64,000 bases of DNA from positions 62,001 to 126,000 of the forward strand of contig CALNXY010000002.1 of assembly GCA_942490705.1 (NCBI GenBank), given 5' to 3'. Origin of the DNA: JAGRCP01 sp942490705. GTDB lineage: Bacteria > Chloroflexota > Anaerolineae > Caldilineales > Caldilineaceae. The position numbers were made by a program, and so were the translations under genes. The notes beneath the pieces are model-generated. The model was not told the origin of the DNA, made no database searches, and saw nothing but the letters and a program-made list of their open reading frames with translations. Of the stretch, positions 35,170 to 44,226 are shown one piece after another; position 1 is the first letter of the stretch; each line of letters starts with the position of its first letter.

Positions 35170-35280
35170 ATGATTTACGTAATGGATGGCGGATGCGTCG
35201 TGGAAGCGGGTAGCCACTCCCTGCTCATGCAGAGGGACGGCGTCTATCAGCAACTTGTTCGAGCCTCTGTCGGCGCTGCC
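35170..35280 (+). pseudogene. Remnant of an ABC exporter ATPase C-terminus
   Basis: The frame from 35170 reads MIYVMDGGCVVEAGSHSLL, then MQRDGVYQQLVRASVG. This matches the extreme C-terminus of ABC exporter ATPases after the D-loop (typically IYVLDGGRVVEAGSH...LL...GVYxxLV). No Walker A, signature or transmembrane part precedes it, so only a decayed tail remains. It lies between the GntR operon and the Ser/Thr kinase; the rest of 35281-35494 has no gene. Confidence 0.6.
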
Positions 35281-35494
35281 CACGAACTGCCACAAGGGGC
35301 GTTGCACGAAAGACGCCCAGGAATCGATGCTTGCGCGGTCTGTGCATTCTGTATAGCCGGCAATCACTTCATTTCAGCACTCTGCCCATAGACATCCTCC
35401 TGCTGATACCGTCATGCTTTTGGGACATGGGGCTGCGTCCTCACTGCCGTACTCAGCGCCCTCCGTTCTTGTTCAAGCATCCGACGACATTTCT

Positions 35495-36409
35495 ATGACA
35501 AATCCAGTATCGCCTGCGCATCACCCTGCGACGTTTGCGACCATTGGCGCCTATCGACTTGAGGACGTCCTGGGCGAAGGCGCCGTGGCTACCGTTTACC
35601 GTGCGCAGCCGCTTGCACCCGCGGAAGAGGAATCATCGGTTGCGCTGAAGATATTGCGGCCGGAAGCTGTCAACCAGCCCCATGTGCTGGCTAGCTTCCT
35701 CTACGAAGCGCGCGTCCTCGCCCGCCTCAATCACCCCGGAATTATGCGCGTCTATGGCTCCGGCGTAGATGACGGGCATGTCTATGCCGCGATTCAACGG
35801 ATCGACGGCGTTGGTCTCGACAACTATCTGTTGTCCAAAAAGAAATTAGGGGAGCGGGCGGCGGTCGATATCGCCGGCCAGATGGCTGCCGCACTCGACT
35901 ATCTGCATGGCCGTGGGTACGTCCACCGGGACTTGAAGCCGGCCAATGTCATGCTCAGCGCCGATGCACGAGCTGTACTGACCGACTTTGGCACCGTCAT
36001 CAAGATCAGCGACGGCGCGCCCTACGAGGTTGGCATGTACGGTACGCCGGCCTTTATCGCGCCCGAGCAGATCGCTGCCACCGGCAAGATCGACGGGCGG
36101 GCGGATCTCTACGCGCTGGGCATGATTCTCTACCTGATGGTGGCAGGGCGCAAGCCCTACTATGGCGCACGGGCGGAGGTTCTCGATGCCCATCTGCATC
36201 AGACGCCGCCTCCTCCCTCTGACTTCGCCAAGGTATCCGCGGGGTTGGAGGAGGTCATACTCAAAGCGTTGGCCAAGCGTCCCGAAGATCGCTTTCAAAC
36301 AGGCGCTGCGTTCCAAGCTGCACTCGAAGGACTCGATCTGCCTCCGGATGCGCCCGCCAAGCCCTCTCTCGCTGGTCGCCTCCTTTCGCTCCTGCGCGCC
36401 GGCTCCTAG
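35495..36409 (+). CDS. Serine/threonine protein kinase, catalytic domain only
   Basis: A 304-aa Hanks-type kinase without transmembrane or sensor domains. LEDVLGEGAVATVYRAQ is the glycine-rich loop, ALKIL carries the catalytic Lys, VHRDLKPANVMLS is the catalytic loop, LTDFGTVIKI the DFG and GTPAFIAPEQI the APE region; GRADLYALGMILYLMVAG follows. It ends soon after the C-lobe. The start at 35495 (MTNPVS) is preferred over 35414, since the earlier codons show no conserved segment. The substrate is unknown; a lone cNMP-binding gene is convergent behind it. Confidence 0.9.
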   Translation: MTNPVSPAHHPATFATIGAYRLEDVLGEGAVATVYRAQPLAPAEEESSVALKILRPEAVNQPHVLASFLYEARVLARLNHPGIMRVYGSGVDDGHVYAAIQRIDGVGLDNYLLSKKKLGERAAVDIAGQMAAALDYLHGRGYVHRDLKPANVMLSADARAVLTDFGTVIKISDGAPYEVGMYGTPAFIAPEQIAATGKIDGRADLYALGMILYLMVAGRKPYYGARAEVLDAHLHQTPPPPSDFAKVSAGLEEVILKALAKRPEDRFQTGAAFQAALEGLDLPPDAPAKPSLAGRLLSLLRAGS

Positions 36410-36503
36410 CGTTGCGTCGAAGCTGCTCGTGCGAACGGGCCGACACGGGCGCTGCCCATTTTTCAAGCTGTGCTTCATGCGACACTAGACAACGTGCGTA
36501 CGC

Positions 36504-36857
36504 CTAACAAGGCAGATGCTTACGCAGCCGCTCGGCCATGATGCTCATCATGTGCAGCGCAAACATGGGCGTTTCGTGGACAAGATAAAGAAATTGACGT
36601 TCATCTACCAGCGCCAAGAGGCAGTCGGTCTTGGCCATGGCGTCGGCGCTGCGCGGCGAGTCATCAATCAGCGACATCTCCCCAAAGATGCTGCCTGGTC
36701 CAATGATGCGGACGAGAACGCCCTCCAACTCAATTGCCACTTCACCTTCGATGACAATATACATGTAGTCGCCCAACTCGTCTGTCTTGAAAATCGTCTC
36801 ATCGGCGGTATAGCGTCTTTGGTTCTCCGTATTCCGCGCCAGCGAGATTAAGTCCAT
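36504..36857 (-). CDS. Single cyclic-nucleotide-binding-domain protein
   Basis: A 117-aa protein made of one cNMP-binding (CAP_ED) domain: TIFKTDELGDYMYIVIEGEV, the phosphate-binding cassette GSIFGEMSLIDDSPRSADAMA and the C-terminal helix TPMFALHMMSIMAERLRK. There is no HTH or enzymatic domain. It may sense cyclic nucleotides for a partner; convergence with the Ser/Thr kinase gene gives a weak suggestion of joint signalling. GGGAGA precedes the ATG. Confidence 0.87.
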   Translation of the reverse strand: MDLISLARNTENQRRYTADETIFKTDELGDYMYIVIEGEVAIELEGVLVRIIGPGSIFGEMSLIDDSPRSADAMAKTDCLLALVDERQFLYLVHETPMFALHMMSIMAERLRKHLPC

Positions 36858-37019
36858 TGTCTATTCTCCCATTGGGTGGCTGCGATCATCTTTCACCTCA
36901 GCGTTCTGCGCTATTGTAAATGGCCATGCGTGATCGCGCCATCTGCCAGAATACAACATGCCCTCATTGGGTGAAGGCCGCTTCACGATTGCGTATTTCT
37001 GGCCTGATAGTGTGGGAAC

Positions 37020-37091
37020 GTTTTCGCTTTTCTTCATAAAATCGAAACAAAAATCATAGCATTTGCACAAAAAACGAAAGACTTGTATTAT
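37020..37091 (+). promoter_or_regulatory. Promoter and A/T-rich operator region of the rhamnose operon
   Basis: TTGCAC (37063-37068), exactly 17 bp, then TATTAT (37086-37091) forms a good sigma-70 promoter. TTTTCG, TCGAAA and CGAAAG blocks occur at about 37021, 37042 and 37074, inside and just upstream of the promoter, as in DeoR-type operators. No regulator gene is linked, so the binding protein is a guess. Confidence 0.6.
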
Positions 37092-37148
37092 TTATTTGGC
37101 CCTCAAACGGTTAGCATTCTCACAACTCCACACCTTCCGAGCGATAGT

Positions 37149-38666
37149 ATGAGCGAATCTGTGCCAGTTCTTCAAATGAGGCACATTTCTAAGCGCTTTG
37201 GCAATACGCAAGCGCTGGAAAATGTCTCGCTGGATCTCTACCCCGGCGAAATCCACGCCCTTCTGGGTGAAAACGGTGCTGGTAAATCTACCCTGATCAA
37301 AGTTATGACTGGCATCCATCGACCTGATTGGGGAGAGATCATCCTGGATGGGAAGCCCATCAGCGTTGCCAATTCTATTGCGGCGCAGGATTTTGGCATC
37401 GCCGCAATTCATCAGGAACCGATGATTTTTCCGGATCTCAACGTAGCTGAAAACATTTTTATCAGCCATCGTAGCCGGGGCGTCTTCATTCATTGGGGAC
37501 GCATGTATGAGGAAGCCGAAGAGATTCTGGCCAAGCTCGACATCGATCTTGATGTGCGTAGCCCTGCCCGCGGTCTCACCCTGGCCCAGCAGCAGGCGGT
37601 TGAGATCGCCAAAGCCATTTCCCTCAACGTACGCGTGCTCATTATGGATGAGCCAACCGCTTCGCTGTCGGCCCATGAGGCCGATCAGCTTTTTCTTCTG
37701 GCCGACAATCTGCGCAGTCGGGGCGTGGCTTTGCTCTTCATTAGTCATCGCATGGAGGAAGTCTTCGCCCATTGCGACCGCATTACGGTCTTGCGCGACG
37801 GCCAGTTTGTCTCGACGGATATGGTCGACGAGTACACGCCTGAGCGGGCAATTCGCGACATGGTGGGGCGTAAGGTGGATGATTTCTTTAGCCGCCCGGC
37901 CAGCGAGCAGGGCGATGTGGTCATGTCCGTACGCGGTCTGGCCAAGGAAGGCCACTTCAGCGATATCAATTTTGACATCCGCCAGGGGGAAGTGCTGGGC
38001 TTCGCCGGCCTCGTCGGCGCAGGCCGCACCGATGTGGGGCTGGCGCTCTTCGGCATTGAGCCGGCCGACGAGGGCGTGATCCTCTTTGAGGATCGCCAAG
38101 TGGAGATCGAGTCGCCTCAACAGGCCGTCGACATGCAGATCGCCTACGTCACTGAGGATCGTCGCAAGCTTGGACTGACGTTGCCCATGTCCATCACCTC
38201 CAATATTACGCTGCCCATGCTCCACAGCTATCTGACCAGCCTCGGGCTGGTGAAGCAGGCCGAAGAGAACGCTACTGCAAACGCCTTCCGTGAGCAACTA
38301 AATATCCGCACACCCTCTATCCAGGAAGACGTGGAAAAACTTTCGGGCGGCAATCAGCAGAAGGTGCTGCTTGCCAAGTGGCTCAATACGCATCCCAAGC
38401 TGCTAATCCTGGACGAGCCAACTCGGGGTATCGATGTGGGAGCGAAGGCCGAGGTTCACCACATGATCGGCGACCTGGCCGCCGAGGGCATCGCCATCAT
38501 CATGATTTCGTCGGATCTGCCGGAAGTGCTCGCCATGAGTGACCGTGTACTGGTCATGCGCGAGGGCAGCCAGATGGCGATCTATGACCGGGCCGAAGCA
38601 ACCCAAGAGGTGATCCTCACTGCGGCCATGGGCCAGCATCAGACGGAAGCGCAGGCTGTGGCATGA
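37149..38666 (+). CDS. rhaT: Sugar ABC transporter ATPase (RhaT/RbsA type, two ATP domains)
   Basis: A 505-aa fused ATPase of the CUT2 sugar importer family. The first cassette has Walker A LLGENGAGKSTLIKVMTG, LTLAQQQAVEIAKAIS (degenerate signature) and VLIMDEPTAS; the second has GLVGAGRTDVGLALFG (degenerate Walker A), LSGGNQQKVLLAKWL and LLILDEPTRGID. ATG 37149 is chosen, just upstream of the conserved QMRHISKRFGNTQAL; it lies ~60 bp after the predicted -10. Its stop overlaps the permease start by 4 bp (ATGA). Assignment to rhamnose rests on the downstream genes; the rhaTPQS names follow the rhizobial system. Confidence 0.9.
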   Translation: MSESVPVLQMRHISKRFGNTQALENVSLDLYPGEIHALLGENGAGKSTLIKVMTGIHRPDWGEIILDGKPISVANSIAAQDFGIAAIHQEPMIFPDLNVAENIFISHRSRGVFIHWGRMYEEAEEILAKLDIDLDVRSPARGLTLAQQQAVEIAKAISLNVRVLIMDEPTASLSAHEADQLFLLADNLRSRGVALLFISHRMEEVFAHCDRITVLRDGQFVSTDMVDEYTPERAIRDMVGRKVDDFFSRPASEQGDVVMSVRGLAKEGHFSDINFDIRQGEVLGFAGLVGAGRTDVGLALFGIEPADEGVILFEDRQVEIESPQQAVDMQIAYVTEDRRKLGLTLPMSITSNITLPMLHSYLTSLGLVKQAEENATANAFREQLNIRTPSIQEDVEKLSGGNQQKVLLAKWLNTHPKLLILDEPTRGIDVGAKAEVHHMIGDLAAEGIAIIMISSDLPEVLAMSDRVLVMREGSQMAIYDRAEATQEVILTAAMGQHQTEAQAVA

Positions 38667-39724
38667 ACTGGTTTTTTCGCCGCGTTCGTCCCGAACAGAT
38701 CCGTGAACTGATTCTCGTTCTTCTAATCTTGCTGGCCATGCTCTTTTTTGGCTCCCAGATCGACAACTATTATTCCGCCCGCTTCTTCAATCGAATCGCC
38801 ACCAGCGCCGCCATCATTGCCGTCCTCGCGGTGGGGCAAACGCTGGTCGTGATCACCCGCAACATCGACCTGTCGGTCGGCTCCATCGTGGGCGTGACCG
38901 CTTACTTTGTCGGCACGCAACTGGCCAATAACAACGAGATGTGGCCCCTGCTCGCCGTGCTGATGGCGATCGGGCTGGGCGCGCTCCTCGGCATGGTCAA
39001 CGGCGTGCTGGTGGCATACGGTCGTGTGCCCGCAATCATCACGACCTTGGGTACGTTGGCCATCTATCGCACACTGCTGGTTGAGTACTCCGGCGCAAAA
39101 ACAGTCACGACCGAGTCGCTGCCCGGCTGGTTGGTCGACCTGCCGCGCGTCGTCCTCTTCTCGATTGGCGAACTCGATTTTCGGGTCCTGACCGTCATTG
39201 CCATCTTTGTCGTTGTCATCTTTCAGGTTGCCTTGAGCTTTTTGCCCTGGGGGCGTCGCCTCTACGCCATCGGTTCGAATCCGGACGCTGCTGATTTTGT
39301 GGGCCTGCCCACGCAGCGCACGGTCTTCACGGCCTTTACACTCTGTGGCGCACTTGCCGGGCTGGCAGGCTTTATGTTCCTCTCCCGCTTTGGCACCATT
39401 ACCGTGGTGGCGGGCCTGGGGTTGGAGCTGCAGTCGGTGGCAGCCGTCGTGGTTGGCGGCGTCAACATCTTTGGCGGTTCGGGCTCGGCTGTAGGCGCAA
39501 TGCTCGGCGCCATCCTGATCGACCTGCTGGAGCAAAGCCTGATTCGCTGGCTCTCCATTAGCGAGTTCTGGCGTGATGCTATTCTTGGCCTGCTCATTCT
39601 TCTGGCCGTTGCCATCGACGCCATTGTTCTCAACCGATTGCGTGATTATTGGGTGAAGCGCTTGCAGGCCCAGCACGACGCCGACAAGCTTGCCGCATCA
39701 AAGGAGGGCAGCCATGCAGCATAG
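38663..39724 (+). CDS. rhaP: Sugar ABC transporter permease (RhaP/RbsC type)
   Basis: A 353-aa inner-membrane permease with eight or more hydrophobic segments. LVILLAMLFFGSQIDNYYSA and AVGQTLVVITRNIDLSVGSI match CUT2 permeases, and RRLYAIGSNPDAADFVGLP with VGGVNIFGGSGSAVGAML forms the conserved cytoplasmic loop contacting the ATPase. Start overlaps the ATPase stop (ATGA). A pair of non-identical permeases follows, as in rhamnose importers. The 3' end overlaps the next permease. Confidence 0.88.
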   Translation: MNWFFRRVRPEQIRELILVLLILLAMLFFGSQIDNYYSARFFNRIATSAAIIAVLAVGQTLVVITRNIDLSVGSIVGVTAYFVGTQLANNNEMWPLLAVLMAIGLGALLGMVNGVLVAYGRVPAIITTLGTLAIYRTLLVEYSGAKTVTTESLPGWLVDLPRVVLFSIGELDFRVLTVIAIFVVVIFQVALSFLPWGRRLYAIGSNPDAADFVGLPTQRTVFTAFTLCGALAGLAGFMFLSRFGTITVVAGLGLELQSVAAVVVGGVNIFGGSGSAVGAMLGAILIDLLEQSLIRWLSISEFWRDAILGLLILLAVAIDAIVLNRLRDYWVKRLQAQHDADKLAASKEGSHAA

Positions 39725-40733
39725 GTGGTTACAATGGCTTCGCAGTTGGGAAGGCTTGCTGCTGATCCTGCTGCTGATTTCGGTTGTCGCCAACATGATG
39801 TTGACGCCCTACTATCTCACCGTCAACAATCTCGTCAACCTTTTCATGTTGTCAATTGAAAAGATCATCGTTGTGCTCATCATGACGCTGATCATCATCA
39901 ATGCAGAGATCGACCTCTCCGTCGCATCGGTCATGGCATTGTCAGCGTGCGTCTTGGCCTTCTTCTGGAGTCAGGGCGTGCCCATGTGGCTCTGTATCGT
40001 CGCTGGTTTGACAGCCGGCGTGATTACGGGTGCGTTCAATGGCTTCTGGATCGCACGCCTGGGCCTGCCTTCGCTGGCTGTCACGCTGGCCGGCCTGATT
40101 GGTTATCGGGGCGTCGCCCGTATCCTCGTGGAAGACCAGTCAATTGGCGACTTCCCGGCCTGGTTTGATCGTTTGGGGCAGGAACCGCTGATCGGCCCGT
40201 TCCCCTTTGCGCTGCTGCTCTTTTTTGTGCTATATATCATTACGCTCATCGTTCTTCAATACTCGGCCTTCGGACGCTACATCTACGTCATCGGCAACAA
40301 CAGTGACGTAGCCAGTTATTCAGGCGTAAAGGTGCAGCGAGTGAAGATGATCATCTTCACTGTTGCGGGTCTGGTCTCAGCCTTGGCCGGCATTCTCTTT
40401 GCTGCACGGCTTGGCGCCGTGCGTGGCGATCTGGCGCTCGGTTTTGAGTTGGACATTATCACGATGGTGCTGTTGGGCGGCGTCAGCATCTTTGGCGGTC
40501 GCGGCTCGCTGATAGGCGTCGGCCTGTCAATTTTGCTGATTCTCAATTTGCGCAACGGCATGGCGCTGGCCAATCTAAGCGGCCATATCCAGACCGGGGT
40601 GATTGGCGTCTTGTTGATCCTGTCTGTGCTGGTGCCAAATATCGCCAACCGCATCCAGGAACTCTGGCAGCGGCGGCAGTTTGCCCAAGCCGCGATGGCA
40701 GAAAGTGAAGAAGCGGTCTCTCCGCAAGCATAG
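39714..40733 (+). CDS. rhaQ: Sugar ABC transporter permease (RhaQ/RbsC type)
   Basis: A 339-aa permease paralogous to the preceding one, with similar blocks: KIIVVLIMTLIIINAEIDLS, RYIYVIGNNSDVASYSGVKV and LLGGVSIFGGRGSLIGVGL. ATG 39714 is preceded by AGGAGG within the rhaP gene and overlaps it by 11 bp; the track's longer frame lacks such a site. It would form the heterodimeric channel with RhaP. Confidence 0.87.
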   Translation: MQHRWLQWLRSWEGLLLILLLISVVANMMLTPYYLTVNNLVNLFMLSIEKIIVVLIMTLIIINAEIDLSVASVMALSACVLAFFWSQGVPMWLCIVAGLTAGVITGAFNGFWIARLGLPSLAVTLAGLIGYRGVARILVEDQSIGDFPAWFDRLGQEPLIGPFPFALLLFFVLYIITLIVLQYSAFGRYIYVIGNNSDVASYSGVKVQRVKMIIFTVAGLVSALAGILFAARLGAVRGDLALGFELDIITMVLLGGVSIFGGRGSLIGVGLSILLILNLRNGMALANLSGHIQTGVIGVLLILSVLVPNIANRIQELWQRRQFAQAAMAESEEAVSPQA

Positions 40734-40871
40734 ACGGACGCTGTTTTTTTTAAGAATAAGCGTTATCACGGCTCTCCGGTTTGCTTGCGATTGACATAGA
40801 TGTTCAGTTGATGTTCGGCATTCTTGTGTTTCCCGTTTAACTCTTACTGCTTTTACTCAAGGAGGATCAGT

Positions 40872-42005
40872 ATGATCAAACAGATTAAGTTTGTTGCACT
40901 GTTGCTGGTAGCATTGCTCGCGCTCTCGGCCTGTGCTGCACCGGCTGCCGCACCGGCCGCCGGCGGTGGCGAAGAAGCTGCGGCTGAAGCGACTGAGGCG
41001 CCCGCTGAAGAGGCTGCAGACGAGGCCAGCGAAGGTGAAGAGGCCATGGACGGCGAAGGCATCGACATGGTGCTCATGCCCAAGTTCTTGGGCATTCTTG
41101 TCTTCGATCAAGCCCATCAGGGCGCGATGGAAGCCCATGAAGAGATCGGCAACGCCGGCGCCTTGGAATTCTTGGGACCGACACCTGAAAACAGCGTTGC
41201 CGGCCAGATCGAAATTCTGACGACCGCTGCCACGCAGGGCGTGGGCGCGATCATGATCTCCAACAATGCCGGCGACCAGATCGGCCCGGCAGCGCAAGAC
41301 GCCAAAGACGGCGGCATGACCGTCGTGACCTGGGATTCGCCGATTCCTTCCGGTGAAGGCGAAGATCTCTTTATCGCCCAGGTAGACTTTGATGAGACCG
41401 GTACGGTCATGGCCGACATGACGCTGAGCATCTTGGGCGAAGAGGGCGGCCAGTTCGCGATTCTTTCTGCTTCCCCGGATGCTGCCAATCAGAATGCCTG
41501 GATCGCGTCCATGGAAGCTGCCCTGGAAGATGAGAAATACGCGGCGCTGGAACTGGTCGACATCGTCTACGGAAATGACCAGTCCGAGGATTCCTACAAT
41601 CAGGCGTTGGCGCTGGTCGACAAATATCCTGACCTCAAGCTGATCATGTCCCCGACCACGGTCGGCATTGCCGCCGCGGCCAAGGCCATGCAGGATGAAG
41701 AGCTCTGTGAGCAGGTCAAGGTCTCCGGTCTGGGCTTGCCTGCCGAGATGGTCTCCTACACGCTCAACGGTTGTGCGCCTGAGTTCGCGCTGTGGAGCTT
41801 CGTCGACCTGGGCTATCTCACCTACTATGCGACGTACGCTTTGGCGACGGGCGCCATCACTGCCGAAGAAGGTCAGTCCTTTGACGCCGGCCGCATGGGC
41901 ACATTCACGATTGAAAAAGATCCCACGCGCGACGAAGGCCTGCGCGTCCTCATGGGACCGTTCACCGTCTACAACGCAGAGAATGTAGAGGCTGCGGCGC
42001 AGTAG
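40872..42005 (+). CDS. rhaS: Rhamnose-type sugar-binding lipoprotein (RhaS-like)
   Basis: A 377-aa periplasmic-binding-type lipoprotein. The lipobox is LLALSAC, followed by an Ala/Glu-rich linker of about 45 residues typical for Chloroflexota. The mature part begins LMPKFLGILVFDQAHQGAME and has FAILSASPDAANQNAWIAS, IVYGNDQSEDSYNQALALVD and MSPTTVGIAAAAKAM, strongly RhaS-like by recall. It follows its own start with AGGAGG and a 140-bp gap from rhaQ. Substrate L-rhamnose is inferred from this similarity and the neighbours. Confidence 0.85.
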   Translation: MIKQIKFVALLLVALLALSACAAPAAAPAAGGGEEAAAEATEAPAEEAADEASEGEEAMDGEGIDMVLMPKFLGILVFDQAHQGAMEAHEEIGNAGALEFLGPTPENSVAGQIEILTTAATQGVGAIMISNNAGDQIGPAAQDAKDGGMTVVTWDSPIPSGEGEDLFIAQVDFDETGTVMADMTLSILGEEGGQFAILSASPDAANQNAWIASMEAALEDEKYAALELVDIVYGNDQSEDSYNQALALVDKYPDLKLIMSPTTVGIAAAAKAMQDEELCEQVKVSGLGLPAEMVSYTLNGCAPEFALWSFVDLGYLTYYATYALATGAITAEEGQSFDAGRMGTFTIEKDPTRDEGLRVLMGPFTVYNAENVEAAAQ

Positions 42006-42014
42006 TGCGGATAC

Positions 42015-42113
42015 GGTTGTAGGGAGGTGGGGAAGTAGGGAAGTAGGGTATCAAGACTTTAGCGAGTCAGAAGAACCACCCTACTCCCCCACAACCCTAC
42101 TGCCCCACAACCC
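42015..42113. repeat. Long purine/pyrimidine inverted repeat between rhaS and DUF4037 genes
   Basis: The left arm (42015-42049) is built of GTAGGG and GGTGGGG units, nearly all G, A, T; the right arm (42076-42113) is its C-rich complement of ACCCTACTCCCCCACAACCC units. The two can form a long imperfect stem with a ~26-nt loop that could lower downstream transcription of the operon. Confidence 0.6.
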
Positions 42114-42150
42114 CCTCGCCCCACTCCTCGACCCTGTACGGAGTTCAACC

Positions 42151-43200
42151 ATGTCTGAATCAATCATCGACATCAGCAGGCGCTTCTTTACCGAGATTGT
42201 CGAGCCTATTCTGGCCGACCAGTTTCCCGATGAGCTGGCTGCCGGCGCGTTTGGCGTCTTTGGTCACGGCTCCGAGGCGCTGCGCATGGACGATGAGTAC
42301 TCCAGCGATCATCACTGGGGATTGCGAATCGACGCCCTTTTTCCCGACGAGATCTACGAGCTTCGGGGCGAAGAGATGCGCGACGCCGTCAGCGCTCGTC
42401 TGCCGGCGGAGTTCGAAGGCCATTCGCTGCGACAGGCTCATGTCGCCGGGTCGGGTTTCGCGCCGGAGAGTCGGCAGGCTTTTTTGCAGCGAACAATCGG
42501 CCTGGATCATGCGCCCGAAACCTATGCCGAGTGGCTGCAGATTCCGGAAGAAGATATCATTCACGTCATCAACGGTGAGGTCTGGCGTGATGACACGGAT
42601 GAGTTCCGCAAGGTACGGACGACGTTGGCCGCCTACTATCCGGAGCCGGTCCGCCTGCGCCGCATCGCCCACTGGTGCCGCTACTATTCCGGCATGGGCG
42701 CCTACGCGCTGCAGCGCGCCATTTTGCGCGACAATGAGTATTACGCCAACATCACCTTCACGCGGGCGATTCGTTTGGCCGTCCAACTGGCCTTTCTCCT
42801 CGAACGACGCTACTTTCCCTACGACAAGTGGACGTACGCACGCTTCACGGAACTGCCGCGCCTGGCCGCACCCATGCAGCCGCTGGTAGATGAGGCCGTC
42901 AAGCTCTCTACGCCTTGGGAACGTAAACTCGAGTTGTTGAATGAAATCTCTGATGTGCTCGACGCATTCATGGTTGCGGATGGCGTGATTCAGCCACACG
43001 AACCCTTCGCAGCGTCGCCTACCTCCGGCTATCGTGTGTTGGAGCATGCTTACGCTGAAATCATCCACGGCCTGGCTGATGACCTCAAGCCCATTGTGCC
43101 GATCTGGGACCAGATTCATTTTGAGTCGTTTCACAGTCAATTTGTGGATCGTATCGAGTTGGAGACTTGGGATCGGATGATACTGTTGAAAAATGATTAG
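42151..43200 (+). CDS. DUF4037-domain protein (nucleotidyltransferase-like)
   Basis: A 349-aa protein. The N-terminal block GVFGHGSEALRMDDEYSSDH followed by HWGLRIDALF resembles the DUF4037/nucleotidyltransferase-like active-site motif (GS...SDHDWG). The rest is helical (LRRIAHWCRYYSGMGAYALQ; IRLAVQLAFLLERRYFP). Its substrate and its link with rhamnose metabolism are unknown. ATG is preceded by CGGAG. It lies inside the importer-catabolic operon. The family name is from recall and should be checked. Confidence 0.68.
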   Translation: MSESIIDISRRFFTEIVEPILADQFPDELAAGAFGVFGHGSEALRMDDEYSSDHHWGLRIDALFPDEIYELRGEEMRDAVSARLPAEFEGHSLRQAHVAGSGFAPESRQAFLQRTIGLDHAPETYAEWLQIPEEDIIHVINGEVWRDDTDEFRKVRTTLAAYYPEPVRLRRIAHWCRYYSGMGAYALQRAILRDNEYYANITFTRAIRLAVQLAFLLERRYFPYDKWTYARFTELPRLAAPMQPLVDEAVKLSTPWERKLELLNEISDVLDAFMVADGVIQPHEPFAASPTSGYRVLEHAYAEIIHGLADDLKPIVPIWDQIHFESFHSQFVDRIELETWDRMILLKND

Positions 43201-43221
43201 CGCGTAGCGCGCACGAGTTTG

Positions 43222-44226
43222 ATGAATTTGGACTACAAAACTATGAATGGTAAAGAACGGATCCTCGCGACCATCAACCGTCAGCCGGTGGATCAAACGC
43301 CGCTCGACTGCATGCTCTATCAGAAACAGTTTGTCGAACTGCTCGCCGAGGCCTATGGCCCCCGTGAGCAGTTTTTAGATGAATTCAACATCGACGTCTT
43401 TGCCGGCTTCGTCCCCTACCCCAACCAGTTTGGCCGCAAGCTCGACATCGATGAACTGGCCGATGCCGACCTGGGTGATCCGACCGACCGCAGGTGGGTG
43501 GCCCACGAAGATTGGAACCCTGATTTTGCCGGCGTCAACGTCGTCGAAGCGGTCGATTGGTATGGCGACAAGCGGGCGATTCGCGCCCACCTTTGGGGCA
43601 TTGTGGAGGGGACGAGCACCTTCCTCGGTATCGAAAACTGTTGGCGCTATCTGGCCGAGCAACCGGCACTCATGACCGCCTTTTTTGACCGCTATGCCGA
43701 CTGGCTCTGCGGTTTGGTCGATAGCTGCGTCGACAGCGGCGTTGATCTCGTTACGCTCTCCGACGATTGGGGCAGCAATGGCACGATGCTCTTTTCGCCG
43801 CGCATGTGGCGTCGCATGATCCGTCCCTACACGGAACGCGTTGTCCAGCACGCCGAGAGCCGCAACTGCCCGGTGATGCTCCACAGCGATGGCTACATCA
43901 TGCAGATCATGCCCGATGTCGTGGAAATGGGCTTTGCCATGCTCCATCCTGTGCAGGAAAGCTCCGGCATGGATCCGCAGACGATCAAGGACGAGTACGG
44001 CGACAAGTTCGTCATCTATGGCGCACTGGATGTCGTAGACGGGCTCTACAAATACGAAGGTGAAGAACTGGACGAGTACATCACACAGCGCTTCCAGGTT
44101 TATGCGCCGGGCGGCGGTTTTGTCTTCTGTACCGGCCACTTCGTGCAGCCGGACGTACCGCCCGAGCGGCTGGTGCGCGCCTATACGTTAGCCAATCAAC
44201 TCGCGCAACAGTATGGTACCCAATGA
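43222..44226 (+). CDS. Uroporphyrinogen decarboxylase (URO-D) family-like protein
   Basis: A 334-aa TIM-barrel protein of the UroD/MtaA superfamily: GKERILATINRQPVDQTPLD at the N-terminus, LVTLSDDWGSNGTMLFSPRM, VMLHSDGYIMQIMPDVVEMG and HPVQESSGMDPQTIKDEYGD. The metal/cofactor motif usually HxCG is here HSDG, so it is not the methyltransferase branch. A role in heme synthesis is unlikely because of its rhamnose-operon setting; function is unknown. TTG at 43219 could also start it. It overlaps the rhamnosidase start by 4 bp. Confidence 0.75.
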   Translation: MNLDYKTMNGKERILATINRQPVDQTPLDCMLYQKQFVELLAEAYGPREQFLDEFNIDVFAGFVPYPNQFGRKLDIDELADADLGDPTDRRWVAHEDWNPDFAGVNVVEAVDWYGDKRAIRAHLWGIVEGTSTFLGIENCWRYLAEQPALMTAFFDRYADWLCGLVDSCVDSGVDLVTLSDDWGSNGTMLFSPRMWRRMIRPYTERVVQHAESRNCPVMLHSDGYIMQIMPDVVEMGFAMLHPVQESSGMDPQTIKDEYGDKFVIYGALDVVDGLYKYEGEELDEYITQRFQVYAPGGGFVFCTGHFVQPDVPPERLVRAYTLANQLAQQYGTQ

